Below are positions 1-6,196 of a DNA stretch of 6,747 bases, piece after piece. A program made the position numbers and the translations under genes. The stretch lies in assembly GCA_964621445.1 (NCBI GenBank), contig CAZUNO010000064.1, forward strand, positions 1 through 6,747. The letters run 5' to 3'. Within the stretch, counting starts at the first letter, position 1; each line of letters opens with the position of its first letter. Origin of the DNA: CAZUNO01 sp964621445 [NCBI: Candidatus Hadarchaeota archaeon]. Lineage in GTDB: Archaea; CAYQAE01; CAYVLA01. Below the pieces are notes generated by a model that was given only the letters and a program-made list of their open reading frames with translations, did not search any database and had not been told where the DNA came from.

Positions 1-128
1 CCCTGCTCACCCTGAGGACCCTGAGGACCCTCTGGACCCATATATACCACTCCAAGTAGACCTAAGACCTGTATAGCCGCAAGCACGGCTACGACTATCC
101 ATAAAGCTAAGACTGGTTTTTCCATCAT
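1..128 (-). CDS. Membrane-anchored collagen-like protein, N-terminal part (cut by window edge)
   Basis: Read on the minus strand from the ATG at 128, the first 42 codons encode one hydrophobic segment (about residues 6-28, rich in V, L, A and I) followed directly by Gly-X-Y triplets from residue 31: GPE GPQ GPQ GEQ G. The frame runs off the left edge open, so length and C-terminal domain are unknown. The GPE/GPQ run is written in DNA as near-identical 9-base units. A second ATG at 125 is in frame. The start is well supported by an AGGAG 8 bases upstream. Known of the type: bacterial and archaeal collagen-like proteins form triple helices and are often surface stalks anchored by one N-terminal membrane helix. 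Inferred here: an N-in protein with an extracytoplasmic collagen-like stalk. Four triplets are few, but their regularity next to a membrane helix is unlikely by chance. Confidence 0.8.
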   Translation of the reverse strand, partial: MMEKPVLALWIVVAVLAAIQVLGLLGVVYMGPEGPQGPQGEQ

Positions 129-136
129 TCGAGTTT

Positions 137-141
137 CTCCT
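137..141 (-). promoter_or_regulatory. Shine-Dalgarno of the collagen-like gene
   Basis: On the minus strand the bases read TAGGAGAAACTCGA and then ATG ATG. AGGAG lies 8 bases before the first ATG (128), a canonical spacing. This is the clearest ribosome binding site in the window. The rhamnosidase, the propeller protein and the right-edge gene have none that I can see. Confidence 0.7.
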
Positions 142-405
142 ACAGAAATATCCCAATATGTTAGGTTGCCTCCCCTTTCCTTCCTCATCATATAATAATC
201 GTCTTGGTCCTATCGCTAATGACTTGTCCAGTTCGCAATATAACCAGACGCAGGATGGGAGAAAATCCTGTGCCCTGTCGAATCCCTGAAAATACCACTC
301 ACTGTATTCTCCCCAGGAACGGGGATCCTATTTCAGAGGGAAATATCCTTTCCGCTGATGATTTGTTACCGTGTTTCCCATCATAGCTCTCCTTCCTTCC
401 TGGAA

Positions 406-457
406 GAACCAGGTTGACAAGCAATTTGGGCCAGCTACTTGGTATGCGAACCAGGTT
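406..457. repeat. Two copies of palindromic GAACCAGGTT, 42 bp apart
   Basis: GAACCAGGTT occurs at 406-415 and again at 448-457. Each contains AACCAGGTT, a palindrome around its central base. The 42-base start-to-start distance is about four helical turns, so both copies would face the same side of the DNA. The left copy also overlaps a small hairpin, CCTGG (399-403) AAGAA CCAGG (409-413). Paired operators are one reading; chance is possible with 10-base words. Confidence 0.35.
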
Positions 458-494
458 TTCTACCAGCAATCAACTCACCTGGCCACTCTATGCA

Positions 495-533
495 TGTTCA
501 CTTGACATAACCTATTTGTTCATAAGTGAACAA
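495..533. repeat. Inverted repeat TTGTTCATAAGTGAACAA plus a third half-site
   Basis: A palindrome with perfect 7-base arms (TTGTTCA at 516-522, TGAACAA at 527-533) and a 4-base centre lies about 35 bases past the rhamnosidase stop codon. A third half-site, TGTTCACTT at 495-503, pairs perfectly over nine bases with AAGTGAACA at 524-532, and its TGTTCA sits 22 bases (about two helical turns) from the TGTTCA at 517. In RNA read from the minus strand it would form a 7-bp hairpin with a CUUA loop, but no U-run follows, so a classic intrinsic terminator is not supported. The three half-sites fit a protein-binding operator better. The binding protein is unknown. Confidence 0.5.
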
Positions 534-567
534 CTGATCGCCCTCCCGGAGCCGAACTCTAAATTAC

Positions 568-3279
568 CTAACCTCTTTTACCGGGATCATAGGGCATCGA
601 AAAATGGAACTCTCCTGACTCTATCTCAAATATTGGCCTTTCATTCTCCGTCCCCAGGTAGCTGACTCCTTTCGATTCTTGAGCCACCATCCCGTTTTCC
701 CTTACCGAACCAGGCTCACCGCAGGGCAAGTGGACCTCGGCCCATGAATTTGGCGGTATTTCAAGATCCAGCAGAAATTGCCCTTCCTGGATCATCCAGC
801 TAACCCCTATTCTACCCCGAACGGAGTCATGCTCTCCGGTGATCTCGGTTAACCCTCCACCGGGTTGGGGCCTGATGATTATCTTCTTCCAGGCTGGATG
901 CTCCTGTGATGGACTGATTCCAACCACATTTTCGTATACCCATTCCCCGATGGAACCAAATGCATAGTGGTTAAAGGAATTCATGCCTGGATCCTGGAAG
1001 CCTCTTCCCTCAACGTATCCGTCCCACCGCTCCCAGATTGTGGTGGCCCCCTCATCAATCATGTGCATCCAGGATGGGGGTCCCCTTCTTTGTAGAAGCC
1101 CATAGGCAAGCTCGATCTGACCCCACTTCACAAGCTCCGACATCAGGGCCTTGGTCCCGTGGAAACCGGTTGATAACCTATCATCCCTGGCCTGAATCAG
1201 CTCTAAGAGCCTGGACATCGATTTATCCTTGAGTTCATCCGGCACCAAGTCGAAGCAAAGAGATATTGCGTAGCACGCCTGTGCATCGCCAGCTATTCTA
1301 CCCCTTTCGTCGATGAACTCACGGACATAGGCATCCTTTATACCTCCATACAGCTCTCCATATTCCCTCTCGTCTTTCCTATTGCCCAGTACACCGGCCA
1401 TCTTTTCCAGTAATTGGACTGAATATGCAAAAAACGCGGTTGCAAAAGCATCCTTCGGCATCTCCGCATTTCTATCCGACCAATCATCTAGATCCAGGGT
1501 ATTGCCATTAAGCCAGTCACCATAGTCATTTCCCCTCTCCTCCCTCCAAATTAAATCCGGGTTTCGCTCACGAATAAACTCTACCCATCTACGGGCAGAT
1601 GGATAATGCATTTTGAGCAGCCGAATATCCCCATAGTTGAGGTAAAGGACCCAGGGAATTATCACTCCGGCGTCTCCCCAGGCAGGGCTCCCCAAGAAAC
1701 GTCCATTCCAAGGATTAGGAGCAAAGTTCGGGAAACGACCATCCTCACACTGGGCACCTCTCACTTCACGCAGCCATCTTGAATAGAACCGTATCATATC
1801 CATGTTGAAACAGGAAGTCTGGCAAAAGGCCTGAGCATCCCCCATCCATCCAAGTCTCTCATCCCGTTGAGGACAATCGGTTGGAACCCCCACTATGTTG
1901 TCCCTTTGTGTCCAGAGTATGTTTTCCATAAGCTTGTTCAGATCGGGATTCGAACATTCAAACCTTCCCACTCGCCTAACATCGGAGTGTACCACACACC
2001 CCCTGATTGTATCCAATGTTGGCTCGTTTCTCAACCCCTTCACTTCCACATACCTAAATCCGTGGCATGTGAACTTTGGCTCAAAGACAAACTCCCCGTC
2101 CTCGCCCGCAACGAAGACATCGGTCTGGCTGGCAGAGCGAAGGTTATCCACGTAGATATTCCCCGTCTGGTCCAGCGCCTCGGCGTGCCTTAAACGTACC
2201 TGGTCCCCGCTGGATAACTCGGCCCTTAGTCTGCACCACCCGGAGATATTCTGGCCCAGATCAAAGACGAATACTCCCGGCATTGGTTCCGTTATCCCAA
2301 CGGGAACGATTTCCTCCGTCACCCTCATGGGCTCAGATTTCTGGGGAACCAATTCCGAATCAACGGAGACCTCCCTCGCCTGACCCCATCCACCATCATC
2401 AAAGTTCGGTATATCCCAGCCGCTTAATGAAAATCGATTATCGTGGAGTTCTCCATCCAACATCGAGGCATAGCGTATTTGACCATCTATGGTTCCTTTC
2501 CAATTACCCGACGAGCATAAGGTCTTGACGCTCCCGTCGTTGAACCTCAGCTCGATTTGAAGAAGGAATCTCGGTTGCCCGCCATATTTCCAACGCTCCG
2601 GATCCCAACCGATACGACCTGCATACCAACCTTCTGCACACAGGGCCGCCAGGGCATTCCTACCGACCTTCAGTAGGCCGGTTACGTCATATGTCTGGTA
2701 CTGAACCCGTTTATTATAGTCCGTCCAACCGGGAGTCAGGACATCCCTCCCCACCTTCTTACCATTGATTCGGAGCTCGTATAATCCCAGGGCGGAAACG
2801 TATGCCCGCGCCTCGCTTATAGGCCTTTCAATGGAAACCTCCTTTCGAAGCATGGTCGCGGGAGCGGGGTTCTCTCGGTAATCCTCAACCGGGTATGGAA
2901 ACTCAATCCACCGGGCCTTCCACTCGGAATTCTCTAGAAGAGCCATTTCCCACCAAGATGGCTCGCTGTAGGGACTCACATCCCCGTCCTGATCCCAGAT
3001 GCGCACTTTCCAGTGGCAACGCATGCGGGAAGTGAGCTCCTTACCGCCATAGGATATGTTCAGACACTCGCCAGAATCCACCTTGTCGCTGTTCCATAAA
3101 TCCCCCTGGTCTGATTCCAAAGCCGCTTTGCTGCTAGCCACGAGAATTTGGTAAGCCGTTTGCTTCTGGCCTCTGGGTCCAGGAGCGAGCTGCCATGACA
3201 AGCGTGGGTTGGACTCGTCCATTCCCATTGGCCTTTCGGCGTACTCGCATCGCAGATGCATTGGTGGATCAGGTTGCAT
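568..3279 (-). CDS. Alpha-L-rhamnosidase, glycoside hydrolase family 78
   Basis: This 903-residue protein should hydrolyse terminal alpha-L-rhamnose from oligosaccharides or glycosides by the inverting mechanism of GH78. Domain order fits the family: an Ig/Fn3-like start (about 1-120), the rhamnosidase N-terminal beta domain (about 140-310), a second beta domain (about 320-425), the (alpha/alpha)6 catalytic barrel (about 430-785), and a C-terminal beta-sandwich (about 787-880). The catalytic block TDCPQRDERLGWMGD supplies D468, E474, W478 and D481, with the same spacing as D630/E636/W640/D643 of Streptomyces avermitilis SaRha78A, so E474 is the predicted general acid. E750 in GATTIWERWDG is the predicted general base, and H771 in SFNHYAFGSIGEW is also conserved. 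There is no signal peptide, so it is probably cytoplasmic and acts on imported substrate. The ATG at 3279 is the family-consistent start, although no Shine-Dalgarno precedes it. It is transcribed divergently from the propeller gene. It looks full length and intact. Confidence 0.97.
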   Translation of the reverse strand: MQPDPPMHLRCEYAERPMGMDESNPRLSWQLAPGPRGQKQTAYQILVASSKAALESDQGDLWNSDKVDSGECLNISYGGKELTSRMRCHWKVRIWDQDGDVSPYSEPSWWEMALLENSEWKARWIEFPYPVEDYRENPAPATMLRKEVSIERPISEARAYVSALGLYELRINGKKVGRDVLTPGWTDYNKRVQYQTYDVTGLLKVGRNALAALCAEGWYAGRIGWDPERWKYGGQPRFLLQIELRFNDGSVKTLCSSGNWKGTIDGQIRYASMLDGELHDNRFSLSGWDIPNFDDGGWGQAREVSVDSELVPQKSEPMRVTEEIVPVGITEPMPGVFVFDLGQNISGWCRLRAELSSGDQVRLRHAEALDQTGNIYVDNLRSASQTDVFVAGEDGEFVFEPKFTCHGFRYVEVKGLRNEPTLDTIRGCVVHSDVRRVGRFECSNPDLNKLMENILWTQRDNIVGVPTDCPQRDERLGWMGDAQAFCQTSCFNMDMIRFYSRWLREVRGAQCEDGRFPNFAPNPWNGRFLGSPAWGDAGVIIPWVLYLNYGDIRLLKMHYPSARRWVEFIRERNPDLIWREERGNDYGDWLNGNTLDLDDWSDRNAEMPKDAFATAFFAYSVQLLEKMAGVLGNRKDEREYGELYGGIKDAYVREFIDERGRIAGDAQACYAISLCFDLVPDELKDKSMSRLLELIQARDDRLSTGFHGTKALMSELVKWGQIELAYGLLQRRGPPSWMHMIDEGATTIWERWDGYVEGRGFQDPGMNSFNHYAFGSIGEWVYENVVGISPSQEHPAWKKIIIRPQPGGGLTEITGEHDSVRGRIGVSWMIQEGQFLLDLEIPPNSWAEVHLPCGEPGSVRENGMVAQESKGVSYLGTENERPIFEIESGEFHFSMPYDPGKRG

Positions 3280-3394
3280 GAGAAAATAGTGGGGCTATTG
3301 ATTCAAAAAGGCATCTGATCGGCGAGATCTACGATTAATGCAATGCCCATGCGGAAAGATACTAATATGCCCAGGCGGGTTTCGTTTCGATCTC
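3280..3394. promoter_or_regulatory. Divergent intergenic region between rhamnosidase and propeller genes
   Basis: These 115 bases must carry the promoters of both divergent genes. Near the rhamnosidase start lies a small inverted repeat, AATAG (3285-3289) TGGGG CTATT (3295-3299). On the minus strand an AT-rich CTTTTTGAAT (3301-3310) is centred about 27 bases before the rhamnosidase ATG, where an archaeal TATA box would lie for a leaderless transcript; its match is poor. Neither gene shows a Shine-Dalgarno. Shared regulation is inferred only from the arrangement. Confidence 0.4.
3353..3368 (+). promoter_or_regulatory. Possible BRE/TATA-type promoter of the propeller gene
   Basis: GGAAAGATACTAATAT has a purine-rich A-tract followed by an AT-rich box, the arrangement of an archaeal BRE plus TATA element. 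The box is centred about 31 bases before the ATG at 3395, which would place transcription start within a few bases of that ATG. This supports 3395 over the upstream ATG at 3338. Read as a bacterial -10 (TAATAT, 3363-3368) it has no matching -35. Inference only. Confidence 0.3.
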
Positions 3395-4438
3395 ATGACC
3401 ACAAAACCCAAACTAGTCAATTCCAGTCTAGCGATTATTTTCCTCTTACTCTGCCTTGCCGTAATAGCGTCATCCCTGGCCTACTCCGGAGGCGAATGGA
3501 TCAAGTATGAGGATAATCCAATATTTTCTACCTCCGAAGAAGGATGGGACGAAAGCTATATACATGCCGTTTCAGTGTTAAAGGAGGGGGATTCTTACCG
3601 ATTATGGTATAGCGCCGGCGACGGGCATAACTCAGGGATAGGGATCTGCGAGTCGGGGGACGGCATAAATTGGGAGAGATATTCGGGTAATCCTCTTATT
3701 CTCAATGGGTCCGAAACATATGATTCCGGTTACATATTCGCCCCCTCAGTCTTGAGAACCGAGCATGGCTACATGATGTGGTACACGGGTTCAGATGCCG
3801 ATTACATATGGACCATTAACCTGGCAACCTCAGATGATGGCATCAATTGGGAAAGGTATCCGGAGAACCCGGTTGTTGAGCCTGGTCCTGAGTGGTATGA
3901 CTCGGAGAGGGTAGGGGATCCATGGGTAATCCTGGATGAAGGTGTATACAAGATGTGGTATACATGCCAGAGTCGGCCCCATATTATTTACGGTATAGCA
4001 TATGCCACATCCGATAACGGTATTCACTGGCAGAAGCACCCGGACCCCGTCCTCCTTCCCGCTGAGAGTGGACCGGATTCAAGCACGGTTAGATCTCCCA
4101 GTGTGATTAAGACCGAATCAGGATATGCCCTATTCTACAGGGGGATTGATACCGATGGCAACTGGACCATATGCAGCGCAACCTCGGCCGATGGAATAAA
4201 CTGGCAGAGGAATCCTGATAATCCCATTATACGCTCCGCACCCGGCAGTTGGGATGAAAAGGTAGGCTTCCCCAGAGCATTCGTTGATGACGAAAGATAC
4301 TCCTTGTGGTATACCTCCCATGATAGCTCAGCTGTTGGATATGCATACCAGTCTATTCCCGAGGCCTTCTTGGCTTTTACCCTATTTCTGCTGGTTTTTG
4401 CCTTCCGTCCCTACTCAAAAAGCGGAAAACAAAATTGA
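3395..4438 (+). CDS. Secreted, C-terminally anchored five-bladed beta-propeller protein, GH43/GH32/GH130-like
   Basis: From the ATG at 3395 (347 residues) the protein opens with a clear signal peptide: a basic start (MTTKPK), a hydrophobic core at about 12-28, and likely cleavage after A29 (SSLA/YS). The body repeats a blade motif of the form DGINWERY..NPV. Copies lie at about residues 35-44 (WIKYEDNPIF, partial), 90-102, 149-161, 209-221 and 267-279, separated by strands such as MMWYT, KMWYT, ALFYR and SLWYT. Five such units suggest the five-bladed fold of GH32, GH43 and GH130-type glycosidases. I could not assign catalytic acids, so it may be a glycosidase or a binding relative. The C-terminus has IPE, then a hydrophobic stretch (about 324-337), then RPYSKSGK, which resembles a PEP/PEF-CTERM sorting tail or a simple membrane anchor. 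An in-frame ATG at 3338 would add 19 residues (MQCPCGK...) ahead of the signal peptide and is less likely. The GH92 remnant starts 34 bases downstream, suggesting a former operon. Confidence 0.8.
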   Translation: MTTKPKLVNSSLAIIFLLLCLAVIASSLAYSGGEWIKYEDNPIFSTSEEGWDESYIHAVSVLKEGDSYRLWYSAGDGHNSGIGICESGDGINWERYSGNPLILNGSETYDSGYIFAPSVLRTEHGYMMWYTGSDADYIWTINLATSDDGINWERYPENPVVEPGPEWYDSERVGDPWVILDEGVYKMWYTCQSRPHIIYGIAYATSDNGIHWQKHPDPVLLPAESGPDSSTVRSPSVIKTESGYALFYRGIDTDGNWTICSATSADGINWQRNPDNPIIRSAPGSWDEKVGFPRAFVDDERYSLWYTSHDSSAVGYAYQSIPEAFLAFTLFLLVFAFRPYSKSGKQN

Positions 4439-4472
4439 GACTATTCCAGATTCCCATCTCCGAGGAAAATTA

Positions 4473-5079
4473 ATGATCGATGGTAACTTGGAACCGGACC
4501 CTGTGGATTGGGTGGACCAACTATCGGCACAGCCAACTCCCGATGGATACACTTCTCCTCCGCATCCCGTCCCTTCGGAATGGTAAACCTCGGCCCGGAT
4601 GCCGATATCGACGGTACCTGGCAATCCGGGTATATCTATGGAACAAAAAGCATTTGTGGATTCAGCCATATCCACGCCTGGCAATTGGCCGGAATTTTGG
4701 TCATGCCCACCATGAATGATTGCCTCGGAGGCCCGGACCCGGATCAACATCGCTCAAGCTTCAAACACCAGGACGAGGAATGTGAGCCCGGGTACCACGA
4801 AATCACACTGGGCAGATTTGATATAGGGGCCGAGCTCACATCCAACGATCGGGTTGGTTTTCACCGGTATACCTTCGGGAGGAAAGGTAGGGCTAACATA
4901 ATATTCAACCTGGGCTGCTCCCTGGGACCCCCGATATGGAGGATGCCCGGGTACGGCCGGTCAATAAACGAGAACTGGAAGGTTTCGTGGTAAATGCATC
5001 GACCAGACGTCGACCCAAGAGGGCCAAGATACACTTCGTGGCTCGTTTTGATCGAGATATTCGGAATCTAATTGCCTAG
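4473..5079 (+). pseudogene. GH92 alpha-mannosidase remnant, N-terminal domain only, two frameshifts and a stop
   Basis: Three reading frames join into one GH92 N-terminal beta-sandwich domain. Frame 1 (4473-4517) gives MIDGNLEPDPVDWVD. Frame 2 (from 4517) continues with PTIGTANSRW, then FSSASRPFGMVNLGPDADID, GFSHIHAWQL, ELTSNDRVGFHRYTFGRKG and NLGCSLGPP. Frame 3 (from 4933) gives DMEDARVRPVNKRELEGFVV, then NASTRRRPKRAKIHFVARFD, and ends at TAG 5077-5079. The DWVDPxIGT, SRPFGMVNLxPD, CFSHIHAWQ and VGFHRYTF blocks are those of GH92 exo-alpha-mannosidases. Each join is repaired by adding one C, in the CC at 4517-4518 and in the CCCCC at 4928-4932. Past the TAG the frame stays open to a second TAG at 5176-5178, but I see no clear homology there. 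GH92 proteins are usually about 700 residues or more, and the (alpha/alpha)6 catalytic domain is absent. No signal peptide is visible. The two C-run losses could be sequencing errors; the missing two-thirds could not. Confidence 0.87.
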
Positions 5080-5234
5080 GAAGGCACCCTTCTTCTTGAG
5101 TTGGGCCCTGAGAAAAACACCGAATGTGGATCGGCGCCGGAGAATTTCCCTCCATCAATGACACCGGTGAATAATTAGACGAATTGCTAATAAGCCTCCC
5201 TACTAACTATTAGGCAGGAAGCTAAGTGGTAGTT

Positions 5235-6140
5235 ATGCTGGAATCCAAGTTTATGGGTAGCATGATTGGGAGTGCAATTGGTGATTCGCTCGGCAAGCCC
5301 GTTGAAGGTTCCAGAAAACCCCAAATTCAAGAGGACGGGTTTTCGGGTAGGTGGACTGATGATACCCATATGATGATAGGTGTTGCCGAATCTTTGCTGG
5401 CAAATGAGGGCTTCAATGGAAACCATATGGCTGATAGATTCGTAAAAAGATATCGAGACCAACCCTGGCGGGGCTACGGTCCGGGGCCTCCCAAGGTTTT
5501 TTCTTGGATTCAAAAAGGGATTAGTTGGAAGGAGGCATCAAGGAGGCTCTATGGAGGTTCCGGGTCCTACGGCAATGGTGCTGCAATGAGGGTAGCCCCA
5601 GTCGGGCTCCTCCACAATGATAAACCTGGAAAGCTCCGCGAGACGGCCCGCGCGCAGGCCCAAATTACACACGCCCACGAACTCGGCAAGGAGGGAGCCG
5701 CTATCCAGGCCTACGCAGTTGCATTGGCAGTTAATGCCGACCCCTCTATGGATCTTGACCGGGAGGACTACATATCCAAATTAGAGCGATTCACCGACAA
5801 TACAACCTACATCTCCAAAATCAGAACTATCCGGGCTCTTATTCCCGGAGCGGATCGATCAAAAGTTGTCGATGAACTAGGGAATGGATTCGAGGCCCAT
5901 AATTCGGTGCCCGCTGCCATTTACTCCTTTCTCAATAGACCGGATAGCTATCGGGAATGTGTCAAAGGGGCCATAGGTCTCGGTGGCGACACCGACACCA
6001 TCGGAGCAATGAGCGGCGCGATAAATGGTGCCTACAATGGAATTGAAGAGCTTCCCGTTGAGTGGAGAATGAAACTTGAATCGGGAGAGCATATAGAGAA
6101 ACTTGCCAAGGATCTTTGCCGTTTGAAGGTGGATAGATAG
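5235..6140 (+). CDS. ADP-ribosylglycohydrolase family protein (DraG/ARH-like)
   Basis: This 301-residue, all-alpha, soluble protein belongs to the dinuclear-metal ADP-ribosylhydrolases, which remove ADP-ribose from proteins, nucleic acids or small molecules. Residues numbered from the upstream GTG at 5226 (subtract 3 for the ATG): GxAIGDSLGKPVEG at 16-28; WTDDT at 43-47 with metal ligands T44, D45, D46; GSYGNGAAMRVAP at 113-125; HAHELG at 149-154; GLGGDTDTIGAM at 251-262 with ligands D255, D257, T258. All metal ligands are present and the length is normal for the family, so activity is expected. The start is unsettled: AGGAAG (5216-5221) lies 4 bases before GTG 5226 and 13 before ATG 5235. 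I prefer the ATG because the family domain begins right after it. Substrate cannot be told; DraG-type Arg-linked and ARH3-type Ser-linked or O-acetyl substrates are both possible. It has no signal peptide. It is the only intact gene here outside glycan metabolism in the usual sense. Confidence 0.95.
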   Translation: MLESKFMGSMIGSAIGDSLGKPVEGSRKPQIQEDGFSGRWTDDTHMMIGVAESLLANEGFNGNHMADRFVKRYRDQPWRGYGPGPPKVFSWIQKGISWKEASRRLYGGSGSYGNGAAMRVAPVGLLHNDKPGKLRETARAQAQITHAHELGKEGAAIQAYAVALAVNADPSMDLDREDYISKLERFTDNTTYISKIRTIRALIPGADRSKVVDELGNGFEAHNSVPAAIYSFLNRPDSYRECVKGAIGLGGDTDTIGAMSGAINGAYNGIEELPVEWRMKLESGEHIEKLAKDLCRLKVDR

Positions 6141-6196
6141 GCGAGAGCATCTGTTGACTGATGCCAGAATGTTACCATGATGGGGTCAACCCAGGG

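Larger units (their letters stand above)
129..567. other. Gene-poor intergenic region with palindromic repeats
   Basis: No convincing gene lies here. It separates the 3' end of the rhamnosidase from the 5' end of the collagen-like gene, both on the minus strand, so it should hold the rhamnosidase's transcript end and the collagen-like gene's promoter. A TATTAT/TATATG-like AT-rich box on the minus strand (about 186-197) is a possible promoter element for the collagen-like gene, giving a leader of some 40 bases; this is weak. An 18-codon minus-strand ORF (384 down to 328, ending TAG) has a strong AGGAAGGAG-type site but no recognisable product. Its frame stays open after the TAG for about 70 codons. 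The plus-strand ORFs at 204-386 and 414-665 have no protein-like features. The two repeat systems are listed separately. Confidence 0.5.

Noticed and set aside
502-507. TTGACA as a bacterial -35 box (also at 414-419)
   Set aside because: No -10 box at 16-18 bases, and the plus strand downstream carries no gene in that direction.
414-665. Plus-strand ORF of 83 codons overlapping the 3' end of the rhamnosidase
   Set aside because: No ribosome site, no recognisable motif, and part of it is antisense to the rhamnosidase C-terminus.
1038-2528. Several plus-strand ORFs of 64-150 codons opposite the rhamnosidase gene
   Set aside because: They lie wholly antisense to a gene with complete GH78 motifs, have low-complexity P/R/S-rich translations, and show no start signal or family motif.
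3338-3394. Upstream ATG of the propeller gene giving MQCPCGKILICPGG ahead of the signal peptide
   Set aside because: The CPCG..CPGG start looks like a tiny zinc-ribbon, but it would push the signal peptide 19 residues inward. The ATG at 3395 gives a textbook signal peptide and fits the promoter-like box.
5077-5079. In-frame TAG read as an amino acid (pyrrolysine or stop recoding)
   Set aside because: The rhamnosidase and the ADP-ribosylglycohydrolase both end naturally at TAG, and this TAG lies in a gene already broken by two frameshifts, so simple decay is the better explanation.
4961-5164. Minus-strand ORF of 67 codons over the GH92 remnant
   Set aside because: Antisense to the recognisable GH92 frame-3 sequence for much of its length and without motifs or a start signal.
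5187-5213. Hairpin CTAATA...TATTAG just before the ADP-ribosylglycohydrolase gene as a riboswitch or terminator
   Set aside because: Only six A/T-rich pairs with a 15-base loop, no U-run and no conserved aptamer pattern.
6147-6164. GCATC...GATGC hairpin after the ADP-ribosylglycohydrolase stop as an intrinsic terminator
   Set aside because: Five base pairs, an eight-base loop and no T-run; too weak.
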